From: Pseudidiomarina sediminum DSM 21906
GTDB taxonomy: Bacteria > Pseudomonadota > Gammaproteobacteria > Enterobacterales > Alteromonadaceae
Length of the DNA: 64,000 nucleotides
Direction: 5' to 3'
NCBI RefSeq assembly: GCF_000423165.1
Contig: NZ_AUHL01000005.1
Coordinates: forward strand, 1-64,000
Every line of letters starts with the position of its first letter. Positions within the stretch are counted from its first letter, which is position 1. Shown one piece after another: positions 54,550-62,828 of the stretch. Both the position numbers and the translations under genes were made by a program. A model generated the notes under the pieces. It ran no database searches. It worked only from the letters and a program-made list of their open reading frames with translations, and was not told the origin of the DNA.

Positions 54550-55044
54550 ATGGAAAAATACGAAGAACTGTTGTTAGCACTACGCAAAGTCATCCGAGCC
54601 ACCGACCTCTATTCAAAAAAGCTCAATAAAGTGACGGGCTTGACCGCTCCACAATTGCTGATTTTGCGTGAAGTTGCTGCTGCGCCTAGCGGCATTACGG
54701 CCAGCAAAGTGGCGCAAAACATCACCTTAAGTCCAGCGACCGTCAGTAATGTGCTCGATCGGTTAGAGCATCGCGGCCTATTACACCGTGAACGCAGTAC
54801 CGAGGACCGCCGCCGCGTGGTGTTATCGCTCACCGCCTTAGGTAGTGAGCAGTTGCAAGCCGCGCCGCAACCCTTGCAAGAAAGCTTTATCTTAAAATTT
54901 CAATCGTTAGCGGATTGGGAACAATCGCAGTTACTCTCCTCAATGCAGCGCATTGCCGCAATGATGGATGCCGAACAACTTGATGCTGCCGAAGTACTCG
55001 AAGTAGGAATTTATGCACAACAACAACTCAAACAAGACCATTAA
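54550..55044 (+). CDS. MarR-family transcriptional regulator
   Basis: It has 164 residues. The winged helix-turn-helix is complete: LTAPQLLILREVAAAP, SKVAQNITLSPATVSNVLDRLEHRG and the wing RERSTEDRRRVVLSLT. The C-terminal helix forms the dimer. ATG 54550 follows AGGA; an upstream open extension lies inside csiV. The last 32 bases overlap the nuclease gene. The effector is unknown. Confidence 0.9.
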   Translation: MEKYEELLLALRKVIRATDLYSKKLNKVTGLTAPQLLILREVAAAPSGITASKVAQNITLSPATVSNVLDRLEHRGLLHRERSTEDRRRVVLSLTALGSEQLQAAPQPLQESFILKFQSLADWEQSQLLSSMQRIAAMMDAEQLDAAEVLEVGIYAQQQLKQDH

Positions 55045-56803
55045 AACTGCGCTGTTTGCCCTAACCAGCTTTGCTGTCCTACTGACAGGTTGTCAACAAG
55101 CGCCGCAAACTACGGCGACAACCGCAGCATGTGGTACGGCGAATGCCACCTTGCAAGACATTCAAGGCGACGCCATGCAGTCGCCACGACTCGGCCAACA
55201 GGTCACCGTCAATGCGCTGGTCAGCGCCAGCTGGCAAGATGAAACCGCCTTAGGTGGGTTCTTTATTACTGATGCAGAGGGGAGCGCCGGTTTATTTGTG
55301 CAGGCCAGCACCCCAAGCGTTGCCGTCGGCGATCGAGTGAGCGTGACAGGCACCGTAAGCGAAGCTCAGCAGCTGACGCAATTAACCGCGATAAGCGCGC
55401 TGCAGCATTGTGGCCAAGGTGTCGTGCCAGAGCCGACCGAGTTAACACTACCGGTCACCGACCTCGCCGCGTTTGAAGCGCTGGAAGGCCGTTTGGTGCG
55501 GCTGCCGCAAACCTTAACGGTGAACGGCACCTATTTGTTGGCCCGACACGGTGCTTTTGATGTCGCACCGGAGCGCCTCTATAGCCCGACACAAGTGGTC
55601 ACGCCAGGTCCAGCAGCACAAGAACGCAAAGCGAGCTATGCCTTAATGCGCTTGTTGATTGATGATAACCAAGCGCCGAACCCGGCTCAGGTGCCCTATC
55701 CTGCGCCGGCCTTGAGCGCTGATAATCCGCTGCGCACAGGCGATAAGGTCAGCCAGATCGAGGGGATCCTTAGCGAATACAACGGTAGTTACCGTATTCA
55801 GCCGACCCAACCCATGCAGTTTGCACATACAAATCCGCGCCCAGCACCGCCAACCCGTCTTGCCGATGCCCGAAGCCTACGTATCGCGACCTTTAATGTG
55901 CTGAATTACTTCAATGGTGAAGGCGAACAGCTGACCTTTCCAACCCAACGCGGCGCCAAAACTGCCACGGCGTTTGCCCGTCAAGAAGCCAAAATTATTG
56001 CCGCTTTAAGCGCACTGGATGCCGATATTATTGGCGTCATGGAAGTGGAAAACGATGGTTATACAGCAAGCAGCGCGATCACCCGTTTGGTACAACAGTT
56101 GAGCAGCCAAACCGGTAAGCCTTGGCAGTTTATTCGTGTCGCCAGCCCAACCTTAGGTGCAGATGCGATCACCAACGGCTTGCTCTACCGTAGTGACCGT
56201 GTTGCCGCCATTGGTGAAGCCTTTACCCTTACCAGCGACAGCTTTGCTTATGGCAGTCGGCAACCCTTGATTCAACGCTTTCAGCCTAAAGGCACGGAAG
56301 AAAGCTTGGTGGTGGCGGTAAATCATTTTAAATCGAAAGGCTCTTGCCCACGCGATACCACTGATGCCAATGCCGCGCAAGGTGATGGACAAGGCTGTTG
56401 GAATGCGCTGCGGACCGCTTCCGCCGAGCAACTGATTGCTTTTTTGCAAACCCAACCAGCGTTAGCCGCAACATCAGCTCACGTTGTGCTGGGTGATTTC
56501 AATGCCTATGCCAAAGAAGACCCACTACGGGTCTTTGCTGAAGCTGGCTATCATAATCGCGCCGAGCACTTTGAACCTCAAGGCTATTCTTATGTGTATG
56601 ATGCACAAGCGGGCAGCCTTGACCATCTACTGGTTTCAGATGCCCTGCACGGGCGCGTGCTGTTGCAAAAACATTGGCTCATTAATGCCGATGAACCACC
56701 CGCACTGGGGTATCAGTTTGCCGAGCAACAACCGATTTGGTACGCCCCGAATGCGTATCGTGCTTCGGATCATGATCCCATCATTGCCGATATTTTATTC
56801 TAA
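55013..56803 (+). CDS. ExeM/NucH-type extracellular nuclease, lipoprotein
   Basis: It has 596 residues. Lipoprotein signal ending VLLTGC with lipidation at Cys27. An OB-like domain (about 40-140) is followed by the endonuclease/exonuclease/phosphatase domain (about 290-596). That domain has ATFNVLNYF, GVMEVENDGY, HFKSKGSC, VLGDFNAYAKEDP, LDHLLVSD and ASDHDPIIADI: the Asn, Glu, Asp-x-Asn and Asp-His catalytic set. Surface DNA degradation for nutrient or phosphate is the usual role. It starts 32 bases before the marR stop with its own AGGA, so translation is coupled. Confidence 0.88.
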   Translation: MHNNNSNKTIKTALFALTSFAVLLTGCQQAPQTTATTAACGTANATLQDIQGDAMQSPRLGQQVTVNALVSASWQDETALGGFFITDAEGSAGLFVQASTPSVAVGDRVSVTGTVSEAQQLTQLTAISALQHCGQGVVPEPTELTLPVTDLAAFEALEGRLVRLPQTLTVNGTYLLARHGAFDVAPERLYSPTQVVTPGPAAQERKASYALMRLLIDDNQAPNPAQVPYPAPALSADNPLRTGDKVSQIEGILSEYNGSYRIQPTQPMQFAHTNPRPAPPTRLADARSLRIATFNVLNYFNGEGEQLTFPTQRGAKTATAFARQEAKIIAALSALDADIIGVMEVENDGYTASSAITRLVQQLSSQTGKPWQFIRVASPTLGADAITNGLLYRSDRVAAIGEAFTLTSDSFAYGSRQPLIQRFQPKGTEESLVVAVNHFKSKGSCPRDTTDANAAQGDGQGCWNALRTASAEQLIAFLQTQPALAATSAHVVLGDFNAYAKEDPLRVFAEAGYHNRAEHFEPQGYSYVYDAQAGSLDHLLVSDALHGRVLLQKHWLINADEPPALGYQFAEQQPIWYAPNAYRASDHDPIIADILF

Positions 56804-56829
56804 ATCGTCATTCGACTTGTCACATGCCA

Positions 56830-56874
56830 TGCGTCTGTTGCATCTTAGAGAAGAACAGATTGCAACAGGACGCA
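56830..56874 (+). promoter_or_regulatory. Stem-loop hiding the ribosome-binding site of the ECF sigma gene
   Basis: Left arm TGCGTCTGTTGCATCT (56830-56845) pairs with right arm AGATTGCAACAGGACGCA (56857-56874) over 16 base pairs with two single-base bulges (G68 and T60), loop 56846-56856. The AGGA ribosome site (56867-56870) lies in the right arm, and the ATG starts 2 bases after it. It could act as a translational switch or, as DNA, an operator. Confidence 0.6.
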
Positions 56875-56875
56875 C

Positions 56876-57424
56876 ATGGCCAACATCGGATTTGCACAAA
56901 AGCTTCCAGCTGAAACCATCCGTGCCGCGCAACAAGGCCGGCGCGATGGTCAACGTGCGCTGTTTGAAACCTATCAGTCGGCGGTGCAACGCTTACTGCT
57001 AGGCATGTGTCGTGACCAAGAATTAGCACGTGATTTAACTCAAGATGTGTTTCTCCAAGTGTTCAATAAGGTCAAACAGTTACGTGACCCTGAAGCCATC
57101 GGCGGTTGGTTAAAGCAACTCACCATTAACACGGCCTTGTCACATTTTCGCAAGCCACAGCACCAAAGTGTTGATGCGGATGACCCAGCATTTGAGTTGG
57201 ACGCGAGCGACTGGCTGAGTCAAAGCGACTGGTTGCAGCAACTTGATAGTATTGAAGAGTTAATGGCGCAACTCGAACCGCATGAATACCAATTGATTTG
57301 GTTGTACTTGGTCGAAGGCTATAGCCACGAAGAGCTGGCTGAGATGTTTGCCGAGCAACCGGCAACGATTCGACAACGTTACCACCGCGCTTTAAAGAAG
57401 TTACGAGAGAGGAGTCAGGCATGA
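56876..57424 (+). CDS. ECF-type RNA polymerase sigma factor
   Basis: It has 182 residues. Region 2: ALFETYQSAVQRLLLGM, DLTQDVFLQVFNKVKQL and the DNA-reading IGGWLKQLTINTALSHFRK. Region 4: LIWLYLVEGYSHEELAEMF and IRQRYHRALKKLRER. Sigma-70 region 1 is absent, as in ECF sigmas. The first codons sit directly after the stem-loop. It overlaps the following gene by 4 bases, so a co-expressed regulator is expected. Confidence 0.93.
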   Translation: MANIGFAQKLPAETIRAAQQGRRDGQRALFETYQSAVQRLLLGMCRDQELARDLTQDVFLQVFNKVKQLRDPEAIGGWLKQLTINTALSHFRKPQHQSVDADDPAFELDASDWLSQSDWLQQLDSIEELMAQLEPHEYQLIWLYLVEGYSHEELAEMFAEQPATIRQRYHRALKKLRERSQA

Positions 57425-57825
57425 AGCAGCACCCAGTACACGACAAGCAGCTATCGCCCGTAGAACAACAGCTTAAAGCGCAGCTTGAGGCAAACACAGC
57501 CGTCACACAACCGTTAAGCTGGCAACAGCTCAGTGACACGCTGCCACAGCCTCTGGCAACTCACAAAAAACCTTGGGGCTGGTTTGGCTTGTCCTCGTTA
57601 GCCGTTGCCGCAGCTGCCGCTTGGTTGGTCGTCATTCAACCTAACCCAGCACCGCTTAATCCTGCAATGGAAGCTACCCAACCCATGCTGCTAGCAGGGA
57701 ACTATACGCTTGATTATGTAGACCAAAAGCTTCAGCAGGCCTATTTACATGACGCCGACCAAGCGCACATTGATGCGCTTTGGCAACAACGGAAACTTCT
57801 TACAGTACAGGAGGATGCCTCATGA
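57421..57825 (+). CDS. Putative anti-sigma factor (membrane-anchored)
   Basis: It has 134 residues. A charged N-terminal ~50 residues (QLSPVEQQLKAQLEAN) should bind the sigma factor in the cytoplasm. One membrane segment (WGWFGLSSLAVAAAAAWLVV, about residues 52-71) follows, then a ~60-residue periplasmic tail. It lacks the zinc motif HxxxCxxC, so it is not of the ZAS type. The role is inferred from position after the sigma gene (ATGA overlap). I do not recognise the family. Confidence 0.6.
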   Translation: MKQHPVHDKQLSPVEQQLKAQLEANTAVTQPLSWQQLSDTLPQPLATHKKPWGWFGLSSLAVAAAAAWLVVIQPNPAPLNPAMEATQPMLLAGNYTLDYVDQKLQQAYLHDADQAHIDALWQQRKLLTVQEDAS

Positions 57826-58658
57826 TGAAGCTGTCACATTTCGCCATTATCATCGGTTCACTGGCGTTGACGAGCCTCTCTTCAATGGCGCTTGGCCAAG
57901 AGCAAGAAGCGCGTGAACACGCGCGTGCGGCCGCAGTTGCAGCAGCTAAAGCCAAAGGCCGAACAGATACCTTCGTGATGGAAGAGCCTGCCCGTAGTTA
58001 TTTTAACTGGGGCGCTGTGGTGCACCCAAGTGGTGAAGTCATGGCCATTAGCAAAGGGACGATTGCCGACGCCATGGGCTTAGCCGTAGGCGATCAGCTG
58101 ATTCAGGTCGACGACCTCGCGCTCGCGCAACACTCCCTGAAGAAGATTGTCAGTTACCTTGAAGCACTTGAGCACGGCAGCACGTTTGAAATCGAGGTAC
58201 AACGAGAGGGGCAATTGGTCACCCTAACAGGGGAAGCACTTGCCACCGTGATCCCAGGGTGGCGACTCGAAGTCGACACTAGCTCGGAGCAATTAAACAA
58301 AGCCGCCGCCGATCAGTGCGGTAAAGTCAGTGTGTTTATTACCCCACCGCAAACCCGTGACCTTTATCCGGCCTATTTTGCCCGTATTGATGGTGACAAT
58401 GCGCCGCCACGTAAGCCTATTATCAAGCTAAGTCCAGGCGAGCATGAGATTGAGGTGTATGAACTCATCGATGATCCATGGGTGCGCCGTCCACGCAGCG
58501 GTGTCAGTGCCAAAGCGTTAAGCATCACCGTGGAACCCAATACCACCTATTACATCGCGGCCAAGTTTAACCGTACCAAACGCTTAAGCAGCGTGAGTCA
58601 AGATTATTGGGAGCCGGTGGTTTGGAAAGAAGTCGAACAAACGTGTAAGGGCAACTAA
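57822..58658 (+). CDS. Exported PDZ-domain protein of the ECF operon
   Basis: It has 278 residues: signal peptide to about residue 26 (LTSLSSMALGQ), then a PDZ-type fold (about residues 64-145: IADAMGLAVGDQLIQVDDLAL, shortened). A C-terminal beta-rich part (KLSPGEHEIEVYELI) follows, resembling PEGA-like or carboxypeptidase-regulatory modules. No protease catalytic site is visible. The start overlaps the putative anti-sigma stop (ATGA) with GGAGG before it. It could sense misfolded envelope proteins and influence the anti-sigma factor; this is inferred. Confidence 0.65.
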   Translation: MMKLSHFAIIIGSLALTSLSSMALGQEQEAREHARAAAVAAAKAKGRTDTFVMEEPARSYFNWGAVVHPSGEVMAISKGTIADAMGLAVGDQLIQVDDLALAQHSLKKIVSYLEALEHGSTFEIEVQREGQLVTLTGEALATVIPGWRLEVDTSSEQLNKAAADQCGKVSVFITPPQTRDLYPAYFARIDGDNAPPRKPIIKLSPGEHEIEVYELIDDPWVRRPRSGVSAKALSITVEPNTTYYIAAKFNRTKRLSSVSQDYWEPVVWKEVEQTCKGN

Positions 58659-58691
58659 TGTTGCCCTCACTGTTATCGTTTAGGGATGTGG

Positions 58692-59147
58692 TTAAGCTTC
58701 ACTCTTTTCGAGTAAGTTCAACGAGTTGCCAATACTGATTTTCTTCGGCTTAGCCGCCTCTGGAATGATCTTTTCAAGACCAATGGTCAATAGACCGTTT
58801 TCCATCTTCGCACCTTTAACCTCAACATGGTCGGCAAGGTTAAATTTGCGCTCAAAGTTACGGAAGCCAATGCCTTTGTGTAAGTACTGACGTTCTTCGG
58901 TTTCATCCGCTTTGCGGCCTTGCACCTTCAGCACACCATTTTCAACCTCAATGCTCAGCTCGTCTTCGGCAAAGCCAGCGACCGCAAGGGTAATGGCATA
59001 GCGATTTTCGCCAATCACTTCGATGTTGTACGGAGGGTAGCCGCCCGCACCGTTGCCTTCAGAGCGCATTGCTGCGTCAAGCAAACGTGCCATGCGATCA
59101 AAACCGATGCTGCTACGATAAAGTGGGGATAAGTCAATTGTTGCCAT
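58692..59147 (-). CDS. Small heat-shock protein, Hsp20/IbpA family
   Basis: It has 151 residues with an alpha-crystallin domain (about 40-125): PYNIEVIGENRYAITLAVAGF, ENGVLKVQGRK and FNLADHVEVKGAKMENGLL. The C-terminal I-x-I motif (KISIGNS) follows. It binds unfolding proteins for later refolding by DnaK/ClpB. Ribosome site AAGGAG; a sigma-32 promoter lies 70-100 bases upstream. Confidence 0.95.
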   Translation of the reverse strand: MATIDLSPLYRSSIGFDRMARLLDAAMRSEGNGAGGYPPYNIEVIGENRYAITLAVAGFAEDELSIEVENGVLKVQGRKADETEERQYLHKGIGFRNFERKFNLADHVEVKGAKMENGLLTIGLEKIIPEAAKPKKISIGNSLNLLEKSEA

Positions 59148-59217
59148 GTTTCATTCTCCTTAAGAAGCAATGTTAAGTTATATCGGGACTCTCTCTGAGA
59201 CATCACCGACACCTTAT

Positions 59218-59245
59218 AGATGGGAGCATAAAAACTACTTTCAAG
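59218..59245 (-). promoter_or_regulatory. Sigma-32 (heat-shock) promoter of the Hsp20 gene
   Basis: Minus strand CTTGAA (59245-59240), 14-base spacer, TCCCATCT (59225-59218), against the consensus CTTGAA-N13-17-CCCCATNT. The predicted leader is about 65 bases and contains TTGCT before the AAGGAG ribosome site, as in ROSE-type thermometers. Confidence 0.7.
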
Positions 59246-59277
59246 GACTTATCGTAAAAAATTTTCACTTGGTCGGT

Positions 59278-59312
59278 TCGTCATGCTCCTGTCATATCTG
59301 CTGTGGTATCAT
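59278..59312 (+). promoter_or_regulatory. Pho-box-like promoter of the alkaline phosphatase gene
   Basis: TCGTCAT-N4-CTGTCAT (59278-59295) has the 11-base repeat period of a PhoB box (CTGTCAT twice), with two mismatches in the first half. A -10 TATCAT (59307-59312) follows 11 bases later. The start codon lies 42 bases downstream of the -10. Confidence 0.55.
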
Positions 59313-59353
59313 CCGTAAACTTTTATGTCGTAAACCAAACAGGAGTTCTGCCA

Positions 59354-60709
59354 GTGTTCCTACGTCGCAGTCTTTTAGTGGCCAGCATGAGCTTAGTGCT
59401 CGGCGCATGCGCTACGTCGCCTTCTTCATCTGAAAACGTTAGCGTTGAAGCAACAACCGCACCGAATATCATCTTCTTGATTGGTGACGGTACGGGTTTT
59501 GAATACATCTCAGCCTACCGTTATGCCATGAGTGAGTTAGGTCAACCGGTCATCGAGACACCGTTTGACGAAATGTTAGTGGGCGCGGCCACCACCTACC
59601 CTGATGACGACACTTGGGTTACCGACTCCGCTGCGGGCGCGACCGCCCTTGCCGCTGGTGTGAAAAGCTACAATGGCGCGATCGGTGTTGATGTGAATCA
59701 ACATCCACAGCAAACCTTAATGGAAAAAGCACGTGAAGCGGGCTGGCACACTGGTGCGGTATCAACCTCACAAGTCAACCACGCCACCCCTGCCTCGTTC
59801 TTTACCCATCACCCATCGCGTAGCATGTACAACGAAATCGCCGACTCATTTGCCACCACTAAATTTGGTGAGCGTTGGAGTTTTGATGTGTTGCTTGGCG
59901 GTGGCATGAGCTACTTCAACCGTGACGACAAAAACTGGTTGCCTGAACTGCGCGAGCAAGGCATGCACATTGTCGACAACTACGACGCCTTAGACGCACA
60001 GCAGCAATTGCCGGTACTCGGTCTGTTTGCGCCAGTTTCGATTCCTTTTGCCATTGACGACCAGCCACGGTTAGCTCACTTAACGCGTAATGCGCTGCGT
60101 TTATTGACCGATGCACAAGAGCAGTCAGGTAAACCTTTCGCGTTGATGATTGAAGGTTCGAAAATTGACTGGTGTGGTCACGCCAACGATATCGCTTGTG
60201 CCGTACACGAAGTACATGATTTTGCGCAAGCCTTACAAGCAGCGAAAGACTACCAAGCTCAGTACCCAAATACCCTGATCGTGGTCACTGCTGACCATTC
60301 AACCGGTGGTTTGACCCTTGGTCAAGGCGGCGAATATGCATGGCATACCGACCGTGTGATGGCGATTCAGAACTCATTTGAAGTGTTACTCAAAGGCTTA
60401 AGTGAGCGCCCTAACAGCGCTTGGCGTGAGTACCTTGAACCGCTCTTAAACCTGCCGCTCACCGATGCGCAATGGCAGCAATTGGTTAGCCTTGAGCAAG
60501 CAGCTGATGAGAGCGATCGCAGCTATCAAAAACGTGTGCATGCGACCTTAGCGGCGATTGTCGGCGAAACCACGCGTACCGGTTGGACCACCACAGGTCA
60601 CACCGCGGTTGACGTGCCGATTATGGCCAAAGGCCCTTACGCAGAGATGTTCCGTGGCTACCGCGACAATACCGACATCGCCAAAGCGTTGTTAGAAATC
60701 GTCGAGTAA
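59354..60709 (+). CDS. Alkaline phosphatase, lipoprotein form
   Basis: About 451 residues starting at GTG 59354 (VFLRRSLL), with AGGAG 9 bases upstream. The signal ends LVLGAC with lipidation at Cys19, so the enzyme is membrane-attached, probably at the outer membrane. Catalytic Ser is in WVTDSAAGATALAAG (Ser92). Metal ligands are in IFLIGDGTGF, EGSKIDWCGHAND, VTADHSTGG and TTGHTAVDVPI. It releases phosphate from esters. Together with the Pho-box-like promoter, it looks like a phosphate-starvation enzyme. Confidence 0.92.
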   Translation: MFLRRSLLVASMSLVLGACATSPSSSENVSVEATTAPNIIFLIGDGTGFEYISAYRYAMSELGQPVIETPFDEMLVGAATTYPDDDTWVTDSAAGATALAAGVKSYNGAIGVDVNQHPQQTLMEKAREAGWHTGAVSTSQVNHATPASFFTHHPSRSMYNEIADSFATTKFGERWSFDVLLGGGMSYFNRDDKNWLPELREQGMHIVDNYDALDAQQQLPVLGLFAPVSIPFAIDDQPRLAHLTRNALRLLTDAQEQSGKPFALMIEGSKIDWCGHANDIACAVHEVHDFAQALQAAKDYQAQYPNTLIVVTADHSTGGLTLGQGGEYAWHTDRVMAIQNSFEVLLKGLSERPNSAWREYLEPLLNLPLTDAQWQQLVSLEQAADESDRSYQKRVHATLAAIVGETTRTGWTTTGHTAVDVPIMAKGPYAEMFRGYRDNTDIAKALLEIVE

Positions 60710-60733
60710 CCACGTACCTTGCTACCCTCTTTG

Positions 60734-62752
60734 CTACGACGCGTGCCAACCCAATTCGTTGGCACGTGTTGCAGCAAGTTTAGGTACATCGGTTTTGACA
60801 AAGTGATGGTGCAAAATCTGTACGCCTAACATGTGATTAATCACCGCATCAAGCTGTACCTTCTCATCTAAACTCACCTCGTCCGATTCGTGCTTGGCAA
60901 AGGTTCGCTGCACTTCGGCAAAGTCCAGCAAGCCGGCTTCCGCAACAGCTTCTGCCGACAAGTACTGATCCGCAAGCTTCACCACCGCTTGCCACTTTTT
61001 CGGGTCGGTATGGGCCGGTGGTGCCATAAAGGCGAACTTCTCACGTTTGTATAAGGTTTCCGGCAACAAGCCTTTCATGGCCTCACGCAGCACATACTTT
61101 TCTTTGTTCCCTTTGATCCGCAAGTGTGGCGGGATTTGGAACGCATACTCAGCCAAATGGTGATCCAAAAATGCCGGCCGCGCTTCCATCGAATTGGCCA
61201 TATCCACACGATCGCCGCCCCAGGTTAAGATTTGTCCCTCGAGCATGGTTTTGATCCACACATATTGCGCCCGATCGAGTGGATGACGCCCTGCTAACAT
61301 GTCCTCATCAAGAGTGGCCGCAATCGCAGCGCCAGGGTCATACTCCTTCACCGCCTCACGATGTGATTCAGCTAACAATGGCAAGGCTACAGAGCTACAA
61401 GATAACCAAGGCTGGACACAACTCGGCGTAAAGCCCATTTTGGCATTAAATGCCGGACTCACGTACTCCTCGCGCGCTAACATCGCGCCTTTGAAGAGTT
61501 TGTTATTTTGCTCTAATAGCGCCTGCCACTCTTTGCGCTCATTTTCGGGTAAATGGTCAAGTCCATGCAAAAACATGTCTTTACGAAACGCGGGATAGCC
61601 GGCAAACAGCTCATCGGAGCCTTCGCCCGTCAATACCACTTTATAATCCACCTCATGGACCCGTTGGCTCATCAGGTATTTCGCGACACCAAGCGTGTTA
61701 TAAATGGTACGCTCGGTATGCCAAATGGTTTTGACAAAGTGATCATACAAATCATCCGCGTTCAAACGCATGATTTCGTGGTCGGCTCCCGTCGCTTCCG
61801 CCATTTCTTTGGCGATCGGCGTTTCATCATATTGGTCAGAATCAAAACCAATGGTGAAGGCTTTCACGGAGGTTTGTGTTGCCGCGGCAGATAAGCCTAG
61901 GATCGCGCACGAATCAATGCCGCCAGAGAGGTAGCAGCCTACTGGTACATCGGCCGTTAGACGGTGTTGTACTGCTTCCAGCAGGTGTTCCCGTACGCCA
62001 TCAATATAAGGTTGTTCGTCAACATCATCGCCCGGATACGTATGTTCTAACGGAAAGTCGACGTCCCAATACTTCTCACTGTGTAAGGTCAACGTCTCCT
62101 TACTGCGACTGATCTTCACGACGTGGCCAGGCGGCACTTGATGCACGCCGGCAAAGGCCGTTGAACCCGGCACCATCACTTGAATCAACTGGTGATAAAG
62201 CCCTTCGCTGGAAAACTCACGTCGTACCGCTGGGTGCGCAAAAAGCACCTTTAATTCAGAACCAAATACCACGCCATCAGCAGTTTCAGTGTAATACAAC
62301 GGCTTAATTCCGAAGCGATCACGAACCAAGTACAAACTGTCTTCCGCCTTATCGTAGAGCGCAAAGGCAAACTCACCGCGCAGATGTGGCAGGGTTTCAG
62401 CTAATCCCCCCCGTTGATACAAATGCATAACGATTTCTGAGTCACTTTTAGTGCGAAAGCGCGCGCCTTGGGCCGTTAAGTCGGCGCGAATACGTTTAAA
62501 GTCATAAAACTCGCCATTGTGGGCCAGCAACAGCTGCCCATCGTCCGAGCGAAAAGGTTGGCGCGCACGTTCTTCGTTCAAATCAATGATCGATAAGCGT
62601 GCATGACTAAACCCTATGCCGGCGTCATCAATGATCTGGTAGCCAAAGCCATCAGGGCCTCGGTGATGCATGATGGCGGCCATATTGACCAGTGTCTGCG
62701 CGTCCGGTTGTTGCGCCGCGCGTTGATTAAAGATTCCTGCAATACCACACAT
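60734..62752 (-). CDS. asnB: Asparagine synthase (glutamine-hydrolysing), long form
   Basis: It has 672 residues, longer than E. coli AsnB (about 554). The glutaminase domain starts MCGIAGIF with Cys2 as nucleophile and has HHRGPDGFGY and LAHNGEFYDF. The synthase domain has the pyrophosphate loop CYLSGGIDSCAILG, FTIGFDSDQYDET and LTGEGSDELFAGY. It makes asparagine from aspartate, ATP and glutamine. The extra length is mainly in the C-terminal helical part. The ATG is fixed by the required Met-Cys start. Confidence 0.93.
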   Translation of the reverse strand: MCGIAGIFNQRAAQQPDAQTLVNMAAIMHHRGPDGFGYQIIDDAGIGFSHARLSIIDLNEERARQPFRSDDGQLLLAHNGEFYDFKRIRADLTAQGARFRTKSDSEIVMHLYQRGGLAETLPHLRGEFAFALYDKAEDSLYLVRDRFGIKPLYYTETADGVVFGSELKVLFAHPAVRREFSSEGLYHQLIQVMVPGSTAFAGVHQVPPGHVVKISRSKETLTLHSEKYWDVDFPLEHTYPGDDVDEQPYIDGVREHLLEAVQHRLTADVPVGCYLSGGIDSCAILGLSAAATQTSVKAFTIGFDSDQYDETPIAKEMAEATGADHEIMRLNADDLYDHFVKTIWHTERTIYNTLGVAKYLMSQRVHEVDYKVVLTGEGSDELFAGYPAFRKDMFLHGLDHLPENERKEWQALLEQNNKLFKGAMLAREEYVSPAFNAKMGFTPSCVQPWLSCSSVALPLLAESHREAVKEYDPGAAIAATLDEDMLAGRHPLDRAQYVWIKTMLEGQILTWGGDRVDMANSMEARPAFLDHHLAEYAFQIPPHLRIKGNKEKYVLREAMKGLLPETLYKREKFAFMAPPAHTDPKKWQAVVKLADQYLSAEAVAEAGLLDFAEVQRTFAKHESDEVSLDEKVQLDAVINHMLGVQILHHHFVKTDVPKLAATRANELGWHAS

Positions 62753-62828
62753 GTTTGCTTAATCCTCGCTAAGTTAACTTCCTTCACCTACGCATCGCTA
62801 TGACACGCGATTCTATGCGACGACGTGT

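Noticed and set aside
60742-60766. Terminator CGTGCCAAC/GTTGGCACG after the alkaline phosphatase gene
   Set aside because: It lies inside the asnB coding end (NELGWHAS region) and lacks a following T-run on the plus strand; function unproven.
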